Positions 9,509 through 19,444 of a stretch of DNA of 64,000 bases are shown here, piece after piece. Positions within the stretch are counted from its first letter, which is position 1; every line of letters begins with the position of its first letter. The stretch lies in the NCBI GenBank assembly GCA_964555845.1, contig CAZKUA010000002.1, positions 1 to 64,000 of the forward strand, read 5' to 3'. This DNA comes from JALNXF01 sp964555845 (GTDB lineage: Bacteria; Patescibacteriota; Gracilibacteria; BD1-5; UBA2023). Below the pieces are notes generated by a model that had not been told where the DNA came from, did no database searches, and saw only the letters and a program-made list of their open reading frames with translations. Made by a program: the position numbers and the translations under genes.

Positions 9509-10855
9509 ATGCTTACAACTCTAGATTATTCACTGATTATAGCTTATATCATTATCGTTTTAATGGTGGGTTTATCTGCTGGAAAAAAAGAAACTAAAGA
9601 GGAATTCTTAATAGCAGGAAGAAAACTTAATTTTTTTACTACCGCCGTGACACTATTCGTGAATAAAGTTGGAGCTGGTATATTATTAACTTATTCTGCA
9701 TTAGTATATCTTTATGGCGCTGGAGCTATTTGGTTTTTTATTGGAGCTATCTTTGGATATTTTGTGTTCTATTTTTTCGCTAAAAAAATTAAAAAAATGG
9801 CAGATGAGAAAAATTTTTACACTTTAGCAGATTTTTTCTTTGATCAAAAAGGGAAATTGGCAGGATTTTTAGTATCACTTATTGTAGTTATATCAATGTT
9901 TTGATGGGTAGTTGTAAATTTTACAGGAGGAGCAAAAATATTAACAGAATATTCTCCTATTAATTTTGAATGGGCGGTAATTATTATGTGAGCTGTAGTA
10001 TTATCATATTTATTAATGGGTGGATTCAAGGCAGTTGTCAAGACTGATATCATCCAAGGATTTGGTTTATTCACAATACTCTTTTTAATAATATTCTCAT
10101 TGTTTTTTAATATTCCCACTTTTTCAAAAATAAATATAGATTTTTTTAGTATACCTATCGGTCAAATTGTTAATTTCTTCCTAGCAGGACTATTGTTACC
10201 TTTTGCTGCTGCAGAATTATGGCAAAGAGTATATGCCGCCAAAAATATTGAAAATCTAAAAAAATGATTAATAATATGATCTACAATGTATGTTATAGTT
10301 GGGATATTATTGACACTTATTGGATTAATTATAAGAACTAATCTGCCTAATTTAACTAATGATATTGTTTTAGTTGTAGGGTTAAATAAATTATTACCAG
10401 TAGGTCTTGCCTGATTGCCGATTGTGCTTTTTTGTTTTGCTGCCCTATCAACTACAGATACTTTTTTATTCTCTTCGAGCGCCTCATTGGTTCAAGATTT
10501 ATTGTTGAAATCTAATTTCATCAAAAAAGAAAACTTACTAAAAATAATGCGAATATCTATTATTTCATTAACAATTTTTGCAATTATTTTATCTATAATA
10601 ATAAGAAATCTTGTAGATACTACATTCTTCTTTGTTGCATTAATGATGTCGCTAGGATTACTAGTTTTAATTATTTGGGTTAATCCAAAAATCAATAAAT
10701 ACAGTATAAATTTATCTATTTTATTTAGCTTGGTTGGAGTAATTTTACTAGCAATTTTAAATGGAATTTCTACATCATTAGTTGTATATAGCCTATGATT
10801 ATGTGTAGCAGGATTAATTATTGGAGGTTGATTTAATTATTTTAAAAAATGATAA
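9509..10855 (+). CDS. sodium:solute symporter (SSS family)
   Basis: A 448-aa inner-membrane transporter with about 12-13 hydrophobic segments. It begins LDYSLIIAYIIIVLMVGLSAG and carries KKETKEEFLIAGRKLNFF, the typical SSS loop after TM1, then a GAGILLTYSA segment in TM2. SSS proteins couple sodium import to uptake of sugars, amino acids, proline or other solutes; the substrate cannot be read from sequence. By my count about 8 of 37 glycines are TGA, low for this genome. The stop codons TGA(Gly)-TAA overlap the start of the next gene by 7 nt. Confidence 0.88.
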
Positions 10856-11427
10856 AAATCATATATATAATTCCTGGTTTTTGAGAAAATACAAAAAATA
10901 AAAGATATTTTGAAATTCAAAAAATCTTAAATAATCAAGGTTTTAAGATTATTTCTGTTAAAATTTCTTGGAAAAATAGAGTTATGAGTGATTATGTAAA
11001 TGATTTTTTAAATCAATTTAATAAGCATACTAGCGAAGATGAGATTTATTTATTATGATTTTCATTTTGAGCAATGATATCGTTTATTGCATCAACTAAA
11101 ATTAATATAAAAGCTCAATTTCTTTGTTCACTTTCACCATATTTTAAAGAAGATATTCCCCTAATAAAAGAGTGGCGGAAAAAAAATATTTGAATTAAAA
11201 GAATAAAGGATCTTAGCTCTATTTCTTTTGATGAATTAGTAAAAAATATTAAATGTAAAACCTATATTTTTTACGGAGCTAAAGAATGAATTGAAATAGA
11301 AAGAAGAGCAAAAGATGCTGGTAAAAAAATTAAAGATAATGAGCTATTAAGAATAGAATGAGCTAAACATGATTTATGACAAGATTCGTATATTAACGCA
11401 GTTAAAGAGGTTATTTTAAAAATATAA
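10849..11427 (+). CDS. alpha/beta-hydrolase-like protein
   Basis: A 192-aa single-domain protein. It opens IKIIYIIPGFGENT, the first strand and oxyanion loop. It has EIYLLGFSFGAMISF, the nucleophile elbow GxSxG with Ser72, and a late EGAKHDLGQD in which His is the likely base. The size matches small esterase/RBBP9-like hydrolases. The substrate is unknown. The ATG lies inside the symporter's last codons, so the two are coupled. About 7 of 11 glycines are TGA. Confidence 0.75.
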
Positions 11428-11434
11428 TTTATTT

Positions 11435-11842
11435 ATGGAAAAACTTTTATTTACAAAATCTATTCTAAAAGAAAGACTACCAAATGAAAATAGGCTAATT
11501 TCTGTGATGTCTAGGCATACTTTAGAAGACGGGATAACACCAGATGAAAGAATTATAGAAGGAGTTAGTTTTGATGAGTGGAAGGTAGAATTTGCGCCTC
11601 CTGCCAAATTAGTTTGAGCTTATTATAGAAAAGAAATATCTTGGGAGGAATATGAAGAAAAATATTTGGAATTTTTACGAAGTAAGGAAATTATAAAAGA
11701 GGTTATATCTTTTGCAAAAAGATGTGTAGAGGAAATAATTACTCTCGAATGTATTGAAGAAACAGCCGAAAAATGTCATCGTCGTGTATTTGCTGAAGAA
11801 TTACAAAGACATCAGAGTGAATTGAAAATTGTTCATTTATAA
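11435..11842 (+). CDS. DUF488 family protein
   Basis: A 135-aa cytosolic protein. The C-terminal part matches DUF488: SFDEWKVEFAPPAKLVGAYY, then SWEEYEEKYLEFL, and TLECIEETAEKCHRRVFAEE, corresponding to the family's CHR(R) motif near the end. The function of DUF488 is not established. One TGA glycine lies in KLVGAYY. It follows the hydrolase by 7 nt, so is likely in the same operon. Confidence 0.78.
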
Positions 11843-11896
11843 TTTAATTTTTGGACTTTTTAATTAAAATGATTATATTGAGAGTGAATTTTATTT

Positions 11897-11902
11897 TATA
11901 AT
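11897..11902 (+). promoter_or_regulatory. -10 box TATAAT before the cupredoxin gene
   Basis: A perfect TATAAT whose first T is 16 nt before the ATG at 11913. Transcription would begin within a few bases of the start codon, so the mRNA would be leaderless or nearly so. No Shine-Dalgarno is present. A good -35 match is not obvious. Confidence 0.5.
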
Positions 11903-11912
11903 CTAGAAAATT

Positions 11913-12290
11913 ATGAATAAAAAAATTATAATACTTATAGCTATAATTGTTGTAATTATTAGTCTGGCTATCGCATCAAAGAATTATATTAAACAATATT
12001 CATTAACTGGTGATAAAAATATTCCCACATCTATTCCATCAGCAGATAATGAGATAATTATTCAAATTTTTGCTTTTTCTCCAGAGACACTCAATATCAA
12101 AGTTGGTACAAAAGTTATTTGGAAACAAAATGACCAAATGCCCCATACAATTGTCTCAAATGAAGGATTATTTACTAGTGATAATCTGAAACTAGGCGAT
12201 GAATTTAGTTTTGTCTTTACAAAAGCTTGAGAGTATAATTATTATTGCTCTATTCATCCTTCTATGAAAGGGAAAATAATTGTTAAATAA
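11913..12290 (+). CDS. plastocyanin-like cupredoxin, membrane-anchored
   Basis: A 125-aa exported blue-copper protein. Residues 1-21 form an uncleaved signal anchor (MNKKIIILIAIIVVIISLA). The mature part holds all four type 1 copper ligands in canonical order: His in MPHTIVS, Cys in YYYCSIH, the following His, and Met in PSMKGK. It probably carries electrons or buffers copper outside the membrane. The copper ATPase gene at 12780 supports a copper role. Only 1 of 6 glycines is TGA. Confidence 0.92.
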
Positions 12291-12299
12291 AAAAAGCTT

Positions 12300-12725
12300 A
12301 TGAGTATAATTTTCAAAAAATCACTTGTTGTCGCATTTATTACGATATTTGTGGATTTTTTGTTTCACTATTTTTTGACACATCCGATGGAATCACTTAC
12401 TTATTTTGTTATAAAATTTTTATTAGCATATTTTATATCTTCAGCAATGTTCGGCTCTGATATTTACAAAAGCAAGAGTGAATGACATTTATGGTCGACT
12501 ATTTTTGTAGTTGGTTTGATTTTTAGTACACTTATGAGTATTTATTATAGATCGTGGGAGTTAGGAGAAGCATGAGTGCCTTTTGGCTCAAGGGCACCAG
12601 ATATTATCGGTATAGCGAGGAATAATTTGCTTCTATTTAGTGGAATTTGGTGGTTATGACATGCACTATTTTTTGCTACTGGAGTTTTGATTGCTAATTT
12701 AATAACAAAAGAAAGAGGACTATAA
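12300..12725 (+). CDS. membrane protein, four hydrophobic segments
   Basis: A 141-aa protein with four predicted membrane helices; the first follows IIFKKSLVVAFITIFVDFLFHYFL. His, Met and Trp cluster near membrane faces (FHYFLTHPME, GIWWLGHALFF). It lies 9 nt after the cupredoxin and 54 nt before the copper ATPase, so is possibly part of copper handling. I do not recognise a family. Three of eleven glycines are TGA. Confidence 0.75.
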
Positions 12726-12779
12726 AAAAGATTGCTAACATATTAAAAAATTCTTTGTTTAACATATAAATATAGAATT

Positions 12780-14801
12780 ATGGCAAATCATTTAGAACAT
12801 ATCTCAGAAAAATCAACTCACAATAATTATGGAATAGATAAACATATTGGCCATAATATTGAAATATTTTTCAGAAAGTTCTGGATAAGCCTAATTCTCT
12901 CAATTCCTGTAATCTTATACTCTGATATTTTTCAAAAATTTTTTAAATGGGCTCCTCCAGATTTTATCTGATCATCATACATGCCTCTATTATTAAGTTC
13001 AATCATATTTTTTTATGGCGGATGGATATTTATTATTGGTGCATGGCGAGAAATACGTTCATATCTTCCTGGCATGATGACACTTATAAGTATAGCTATT
13101 TCAACGGCTTATTTTTGGAGTATTTATGCAGTTTTTGCTCATGAAGAAACTTTATTTTGGGAGATTGCAACACTTATTACTATTATGTTTCTGGGTCATT
13201 ACATTGAAATGCGAACTATAGGTGGAACTCAAAATGCATTGAGAGAATTAGCAAAATTACTTCCAGATACTGCTGAAATTATTCAAAATGATAAAATAAA
13301 AACTATTGCTGTTTCTGAACTTAATGAGAATGATATTATACTTGTGAGACCTGGAGCTCAAATTCCGGCTGATGGGAAAATTATAGATGGAGAATCAAAT
13401 ATAAATGAATCAATGGTTACTGGAGAATCAAATCCAGTTTTTAAGAAAAAGGATGATTTTGTTGTCGCTGGCACTATAAATGGTGATGGTGCTCTTAAAA
13501 TAAGAGTTACAAATATTTGAGAAAAAACTTTTCTCGCTTGAGTTATACATCTAGTAAATGAAGCACAGATGTCAAAATCACGACTTCAAGTTCTCTCAGA
13601 TAAAGCTGCATTATTTTTGACTATTATTGCTATTCTATGATGATTAATTACATTAACTGTCTGGCTTTTAGTTGGTGCAAATATTAATTTCGCTGTAGCA
13701 AGATTGGTGGCTGTACTTGTAATTGCGTGCCCACATGCTCTAGGTCTTGCTGTGCCTCTTGTTGCCTCAATTTCCACTACCAAAGCGGCACAAAATGGTT
13801 TCCTTGTAAAACAGAGAATTGCCCTAGAAACTGCTCGCACAATTGACGCGGTACTTTTTGATAAAACTGGAACACTTACAAAAGGTGAATATGGGGTTAT
13901 AGATATTTTTAATACAGAAAATCATACCAAAAAAGAAGTTTTAGAATTAGCTGCTTCCCTTAATTTATTATCTGAACATCCAATATCTAAGGCTGTACTT
14001 ACTGAAGCTAAAAAACAAAAACTCTCTTTAAAAGAAATAAATAAATTTGAGGCCCTAAGAGGTAAAGGTATAAAAGCTTTTGTAGGGGAAAAAGAGATAT
14101 TAATTTGAGGTTTTACTCTTTTAGAAAGTAATAATATCAATGTCTCAACTAAACTTTCTAAGCAAATTCAAGATGCTGGCAAAAAATGACAAACTATTAT
14201 TTTCGTTATTGAAGATAAAATACTTCTTTGAGCGATAACTCTCGCGGATGTTATCAGAAAAGAATCTTATGAGGCAATTTTACAACTTAAAGAAATGGGA
14301 ATTCAAACCATAATAATTACAGGAGACTGAGAAAATACTACAAAATGGGTAAGTCAAGAACTTGGAATTGATAAATATTTTGCTAAAGTTTTACCACATC
14401 AAAAATCAGAAAAAATAAAAGAACTTCAGGCTCTTAGCTTAAAAGTTGCAATGGTAGGCGATGGTATAAATGATGCACTAGCACTGACGCAAGCTGATCT
14501 TGGAATTGCTATTGGCGCAGGAACAAATGTGGCTATTGAATCAGCGGGTATTGTCCTTATTAGGAATGATCCCAGAGATATTGAAAAAATTATTAAATTG
14601 TCAAAAATGACATATTCAAAAATGATTCAAAATATTTTTTGGGCAACTGGATATAATATTATTGCATTGCCTCTTGCAGCCGGTATATTTGCCTTTAAAG
14701 GAATATTACTTCAACCGGCAATTTCAGCAATATTTATGTCTTTAAGTACTATTATTGTAGCTCTAAATGCTTTACTTTTAAAAAATAAAAATCTAAATTA
14801 G
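12780..14801 (+). CDS. copB: copper-translocating P-type ATPase, CopB type
   Basis: A 673-aa P1B heavy-metal ATPase with no N-terminal CxxC metal domain; a His-containing N-terminus (HLEHISEKSTHNN) takes its place. Motifs: TGES in the actuator domain, CPH at residues 317-319 (the P1B-3/CopB signature instead of CPC), DKTGT with the phosphorylated Asp361, SEHP for ATP binding, and GDGIND near 560. It exports copper (Cu+ or Cu2+) from the cytosol. By count only about 9 of 48 glycines are TGA, suggesting a later arrival than the housekeeping genes. It ends at TAG and is followed by a terminator hairpin. Confidence 0.95.
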
Positions 14802-14806
14802 ATATT

Positions 14807-14830
14807 AAAATCTACTTACTGTAGATTTTT
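14807..14830 (+). terminator. intrinsic terminator after copB
   Basis: Stem AAAATCTAC / GTAGATTTT with a 5-nt loop and trailing T residues, six bases after the stop codon. Confidence 0.8.
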
Positions 14831-14950
14831 ATGAAGATTTTAAGATAAATACTAAAAATCTTCGCCATTTTAGAAGAACTACAAAAAATATTAGATTAGC
14901 TTTCTTAAATTTTTAAGTAGTTTTTCAATTATTTCTTAACCTATTTGTAT

Positions 14951-15085
14951 ATGATGGGATATAATTATATGATGGGTGGTAATATAGGAATTATGTTTAT
15001 TTTTTCCTGACTCATCTATGTTCTAGTAATTATTTTACTAGTTTTGTGTATTATTGCATTACGGAAATATATTAATAAAATGTAG
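14951..15085 (+). CDS. small Met/Gly-rich membrane protein
   Basis: A 44-aa protein: a Met-rich N-terminus (MMGYNYMMGGN), one hydrophobic helix (IMFIFSGLIYVLVIILLVLC) and a basic C-terminus. Tiny MMG-containing membrane proteins are common beside copper efflux ATPases, and the methionines could bind Cu(I). That role is inference from position and composition. One glycine is TGA. Confidence 0.6.
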
Positions 15086-15286
15086 TGTATTAATACAAAA
15101 TATTTTATCGTCAATTTAATTAAAATTAGCTCTATTTGAATATAATTCTAGAGTAGAACTCTAAAAAATTGACTATTTTCAGTAATCTATATACTTAATA
15201 CTTAAAAAGTAATAAGGTAAAAATTCTTTGAATTTTTGAATCAAAAAAGTATATTGAAAATAACTTTATAAATAATTCAACAAAAA

Positions 15287-16141
15287 ATGACTGATTTAAT
15301 AAAAATAGTTCAAAAATCTTTTGAAGATATAAAAATCACTGATGAAACTTGATTTGAATTTTGGTCTGCTCGCGATTTGATGAAAACTTTATGATATGTA
15401 AAATGGCAAAAATTTGAGTGAGTAATAGAAAGAGCAAAAGACTCTTGCAAAAATAGCTGACAAATAATAAAAGATAATTTCTTATCTCAAGATGAGTTTT
15501 TACCGGAGCCGGTAAAAACCTCAATTAAGTGATGAAGGCCAAAAGAAAATTATTTTTTAACGAGATATGCTTGTTATTTGATAGCTCAAAATTGAGACCC
15601 AAGAAAACCAGAAATTGCTTTTGCTCAAACTTATTTTGCTAGTCAAACAAGAAAACAAGAAATTTACGAACAAAGAAGCGAAGAAAATAAAAGGCTCGAA
15701 GCAAGAGCAAAGCTAAAAATCTCAGAAGAAAAAATAGAAGAGACTGTTTACAATAGATGAATTACACTACCTGTTGAATTTGCAACTTTCAAAAATAAAA
15801 AAATTGAAACTTTGTATAATATGTCAGTAAAATCATTGAAAACAAAAAGATGAATACCGGAAAATAGAGCTTTGGCTGATTTTGATAATGAAGTTGAACT
15901 AAAAGCAAAAGATTTTATCTATGCAATGACAGATCATAACATAAAAGAGAAAAATATTATTTGAAAGCAAAATCTTGAAACTGAGCTCATTTCAAATGCA
16001 AAAGAAACAAGAAAAACTATGCTAAAAAGATGAATTATTCCAGAAGAATTAAAAGCCCAAGAAGATTTGAAATTCATTGAAAAAAGGAGAATACAAGAGT
16101 CTACAAGACTTGAAGATAAAGGTAAGAAAAGGATAAGATAG
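15287..16141 (+). CDS. dinD: DNA damage-inducible protein D family
   Basis: A 284-aa protein with the DinD layout: DETGFEFWSARDLMKTLGYVKWQKF at the N-terminus (Bro-N-like), then KENYFLTRYACYLIAQNGDP and KPEIAFAQTYFASQTRKQE, the family's most conserved block, and a helical C-terminal half. E. coli DinD (274 aa) is LexA-controlled and inhibits RecA activity. No LexA box was identified here. Nearly all glycines (about 11 of 12) are TGA, so the gene has long resided in a code-25 genome. Confidence 0.9.
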
Positions 16142-16165
16142 TTTATTTTAGTAATTTTAATATAT

Positions 16166-16693
16166 ATGAAAAATTATAGTAAAGATATTTCAATATTAGA
16201 GAAAGCTATAAATGAAGATTATAGCTTACATCATTTACTTGAATTATATAAATCAAAAAAATACTCTTATTTTTTATTTTCTAAAAAAGTAAAAATCATA
16301 TTTTTAATTTTATCTATTATTACAATAGTATTGTGATTATTTAATTATTTAAATATTATTACTATTTTTTGAATATTATGAACTTGATATTTTTCATATT
16401 CTTTATGAGTAATTAAGTGATATAATATTTGATCGGATGAATGATTAAGAGACTGATTTGAAAGTTGATATAATAATTGTAATTTACAAATTTTGAAAAT
16501 ACTGATAGAACAAAAAAGTGATAATATCAAGAATCCAGAGAAAGGAATGCTTAATATATTTACACTTTTTTTGAGTAATAAGTTTAGTAGTTATACAGAT
16601 TTATTAAAAGATAAAAATATGATTGAATTTGAAATAAACAAAATCATTGAAAGAGAAAAGTTAATATATTGGGATAAATGATTTAAAGATTAA
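16166..16693 (+). CDS. hypothetical protein with two membrane segments
   Basis: A 175-aa protein: a soluble N-terminal ~45 residues, two adjacent hydrophobic helices (KIIFLILSIITIVLGLF and IITIFGILGTGYFSYSL), then a cytosolic helical region of ~90 residues. Many TGA glycines occur in the juxtamembrane part. It follows dinD by 24 nt and precedes a PLD-like gene; such membrane-plus-effector pairs occur in defence or stress modules, but no effector domain is recognisable in this one. Confidence 0.6.
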
Positions 16694-16743
16694 ATTTTAA
16701 AAAATTGAAAAAATATTCAAATTATAAATAAAACTTTTTAAAA

Positions 16744-17466
16744 ATGAACACAGAAACTAAAAATCAAATTCATCAAATTATAGATGAACTTATAAAATTA
16801 TCTGAGTGAGTAAAGGAGTGAATAATAAAAAATAAAGAAGTTAACTTGTGATTTTCTTGAAATATAAAAAAAGTTTATTCAATTTTAGAAAATGATTCTT
16901 TCGAATATAAAAAATTTGATAATTGGAAAACTACAAATTACCATACTATTTGGACTTTATCAAGAGAAGAAGAAAAATATGCAAAATGAGATAAAAGTAT
17001 TCAAGATTTAATTTGAATATTAAAAGAAATAACTGGATATAATCATATAGAAAATGAAAAACATTTTAAAATTGGAGAAAATTATCAAATAACAAGATAT
17101 TTATGAAAATTATTTCAAAATGCTAAAAATGAAATTTTTATAGTTGATGGCTATATAGATTCTAATCTATTTGATTATATTGAAGAAATTGAAAAAAGTA
17201 TAAATATAAAAGTTCTTACATCTTGAAACTATAAAACAAATTTTAAAAATTTATATTTAACTTATTCTGATTGAAATTTAGAAACAAGAATATCTAATAC
17301 AAATATTCATGACAGATATATAATTTTGGATCAAAAAATAATATATTTAGTTTGAGCTTCGTTAAATTGAATTTGAAAAAGTGACTTTAGTATAAAACAA
17401 TTAAATGATATCAGTAAAATTAATGATTTGTATGATATTTGGAACAATTCTTTATATTTAAATTAA
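16744..17466 (+). CDS. phospholipase D-like domain protein
   Basis: A 240-aa protein with an N-terminal helical half and a C-terminal PLD-like half: NAKNEIFIVDGYIDSNLFDY (first strand), then NIHDRYIILDQKIIYLVGASLNGIGKSD, the single H-x-(K/R)-x-hydrophobic..D motif followed by G(A/S)xN typical of half-site PLD nuclease-like domains. Related proteins act in phage-defence or restriction contexts, often as dimers. Almost all glycines are TGA. It is the last gene of the dinD cluster and is followed by a terminator. Confidence 0.7.
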
Positions 17467-17518
17467 TTGTTTTATTACTAATAAATGGACTTATGTGATT
17501 TTATGATGCCTTAGTTTT

Positions 17519-17541
17519 TCCGACTATCGTCGGATTTTTTT
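17519..17541 (+). terminator. intrinsic terminator after the PLD-like gene
   Basis: Stem TCCGAC / GTCGGA with a TATC loop, followed by TTTTTTT. Confidence 0.8.
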
Positions 17542-17753
17542 CTCCCCCAAAAACTTCGTTATCACTCGCAAAAAAGTTTTTGATTTATTCTGAAAATCAT
17601 CTATAATACTGGAAATCAACAAAAACAAAAAGTAGATGTAAAGGGTCGTTGCACTTGATTTTTCTCCCATATTTTGCTCATACTTCGCAAAACCTCTCAT
17701 AGAAGCAAACGTTATATTCAATTCGGGCTGGCTTTAAAAAGAAATATTTATTA
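17542..17753. other. intergenic segment of unusual composition
   Basis: Less AT-rich than its surroundings. On the minus strand 17524-17721 is open for 65 codons (MNITFASMRGFAKYEQN...) without any TGA, ending in TAG inside the terminator stem of the PLD-like gene. No recognisable family and no downstream gene; probably a remnant or a noncoding repeat rather than a gene. Confidence 0.35.
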
Positions 17754-18029
17754 ATGGAATTACATATAATGGCTATTATGATTAAAACATCAAAACCAAA
17801 TATACAAACTTCCAGGGTTACTGAACGTATAAATGCAGAAGCATTTAAATTACTCGAGAACCATCCAGAAGGTTTGCGTTGGTCAGAACTGCTCTCAAAG
17901 ATTAAGAAATCAGATCCCACTTTTCATCCAAAAACTGTCAACGGAAGTATCTGGAAACTTGTCGAAAAATTTCCTGACAGAATTTATAAACCATCTAAGG
18001 GGCTTTTCCGTTTACTGAAATATAAATAA
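17754..18029 (+). CDS. winged-helix-like small protein, TGA-free
   Basis: A 91-aa protein, or 86 or 83 aa if translation starts at Met 6 or Met 9 (17769, 17778). Residues 30-90 read like a winged helix: EAFKLLENHPEGLRWSELLSKIKK, then HPKTVNGSIWKLVEKFPDRI and a terminal wing RIYKPSKGLFRLLKYK. This resembles HARE-HTH or restriction-associated wHTH modules that bind DNA. Its three glycines are all GGN. Neighbouring genes use TGA heavily, so foreign origin is possible. A regulatory or DNA-recognition role is inference. Confidence 0.6.
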   Translation: MELHIMAIMIKTSKPNIQTSRVTERINAEAFKLLENHPEGLRWSELLSKIKKSDPTFHPKTVNGSIWKLVEKFPDRIYKPSKGLFRLLKYK

Positions 18030-18112
18030 GCCTCTTTATATAACCTCACTTCAATAAAAAAATTTGCTTTTTATTTAAAATTTATATAATATAATTGTCA
18101 ATTATAATCATA

Positions 18113-18274
18113 ATGGCTGAAAAAGATTATACAGCCTGAAGATTGTCTTTCTTGAAATGAATGCTCTCAAGACAAATTTTCCAAACTCCATATTTCCAAG
18201 AAAAATACGAAAAACAAGCCAAACTAAATATAGAAAAGGAAATAGCTTTATTAGAAAATAACCAAAAATGATAA
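18113..18274 (+). CDS. hypothetical 53-aa protein
   Basis: Starts MAEKDYTAGRLSFLKG and ends in a helical, Lys/Glu-rich tail LLENNQKG. Three TGA glycines are required to keep it open. Its end overlaps the start of the next gene by 7 nt, supporting real translation. No family recognised. Confidence 0.55.
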
Positions 18275-18588
18275 CCCCCGTTCACATCGCATTTGATCTA
18301 GGTGTTTATTTTGTTCTCAAAGAAGCCGGATTAGTTACTACAAATAATCTAGATTTGCTTTTTCTTATTTCAGCTCAACTAATTGATTTGGATCATCTTT
18401 TTTCAAGACCAATTTATCACCCAAGAAGAAACTGATTTAAAACCCATTTTCTGCACAAAAATTGGTTAGGCGTAATTATTATCTCTTTAGTATTTATGCT
18501 ATATAGACCACTTTTATTTCTCTGAATAGGGCTAATTTCGCATATCTTTCTAGATTTTATTTATTTGAAGATATATAAGATAAAGTAA
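18268..18588 (+). CDS. membrane protein resembling DUF6122
   Basis: A 106-aa protein with two or three hydrophobic segments and a conserved-looking polar core: LIDLDHLFSRPIYHPRRNGFKTHFLHKNW, rich in His and Asp like a membrane metal site, and a final ISHIFLDFIYLK. The D-x-DH...H..LH pattern matches the DUF6122/YdjM-type membrane hydrolase-like families. Function is unknown. Coupled to the preceding small gene by overlap. Confidence 0.6.
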
Positions 18589-18616
18589 TAAATTTAAACC
18601 TAACTAATAAAAAAAT

Positions 18617-19342
18617 ATGAATATTTATACAATTACTGCGGAAACACCTTCAAAAGAAAATAATTTAAAAAGAAGATCTAATATTTTTGAAAAATATTAT
18701 ATTCCTCATTTGATAAAATTAGATATATTTAAGAAATGAGATAAATGTATTGAGTTATGATGTGGACAATGACATAAATTACAAAAACTTATAAATAATT
18801 TCCCGGAAGTTGAATTTTCTTGACTGGAAAAATCTGAAGTTATGTTAAGTAAGGCGAAAGAAAAATTATTAAATATAGAAGTCAAAAAATGAGATATATT
18901 AAATTTATCAAATTTAAATCAAGCTTATGATATTATCTTCTTATCGCAAGTTCTTCATCATCTTGATGAAAAAGATAGGAAAGATGCTTATAAAGAAATA
19001 TTTAAAAAATTAAAAAATGGTTGATATATTATAATAATTGATAGTTTTAGACCAGAATCATCTGTAATAAAACAAAAAATATGGGATATAACAAATAGAT
19101 TTTATGCAGTCTTATCACAATATCCAATATCTTCTTTGGGAGAAAGATTAAATCACGCAATAAACAGTATTTTAGTGCCAGATTTTTATAATCCGGAAGA
19201 TTTCTGATATTTTTCACCAGAAAGAAATAATGTATTATGATGAGAAAATCAGGAATTAACATTGTTACATACCATCACACCAAAAATATTCCAAAATACA
19301 ATTCCTTGTATTTCAGATATGCTTATTTATCAAAAATTATAA
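18617..19342 (+). CDS. class I SAM-dependent methyltransferase
   Basis: A 241-aa Rossmann-fold methyltransferase: motif I CIELGCGQGHKLQKL at about residues 44-58 (one Gly is TGA), an acidic residue at the end of strand 2 (FSGLEKSEVM), a KGDILNL motif for adenine contact, and YDIIFLSQVLHHLDEKDR for motif IV/post-motif. The substrate is unknown; the latter half resembles ubiquinone/small-molecule methyltransferases only generally. TAACT lies 16 nt before the ATG. Confidence 0.85.
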
Positions 19343-19360
19343 TTTTTTTCAATTCAAATT

Positions 19361-19435
19361 TGGTACCCTCAACACGAATTGAACGTGTGTCTAAGCCTTA
19401 GGAGTGCCTTGTTCTATCCACTGAACTATGAGGGC
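19361..19435 (-). tRNA. tRNA-Arg (anticodon CCU)
   Basis: 75 nt on the minus strand: acceptor GCCCTCA / TGAGGGT (terminal G-U), D stem GTTC/GAAC, anticodon loop CTCCTAA with CCU, T stem ACACG / CGTGT with loop TTCAATT, and an encoded 3' CCA. The anticodon stem AGGCA/GGCTT has a G-U and a purine mismatch at its loop end, so it is rather weak. It reads AGG arginine codons. Confidence 0.85.
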
Positions 19436-19444
19436 TAAAATAGA

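Noticed and set aside
12780..14801. copB and most other genes look like strings of short broken ORFs under the standard code
   Set aside because: All breaks are TGA at conserved glycine positions and the pieces share one frame, so they are intact genes in code 25, not pseudogenes.
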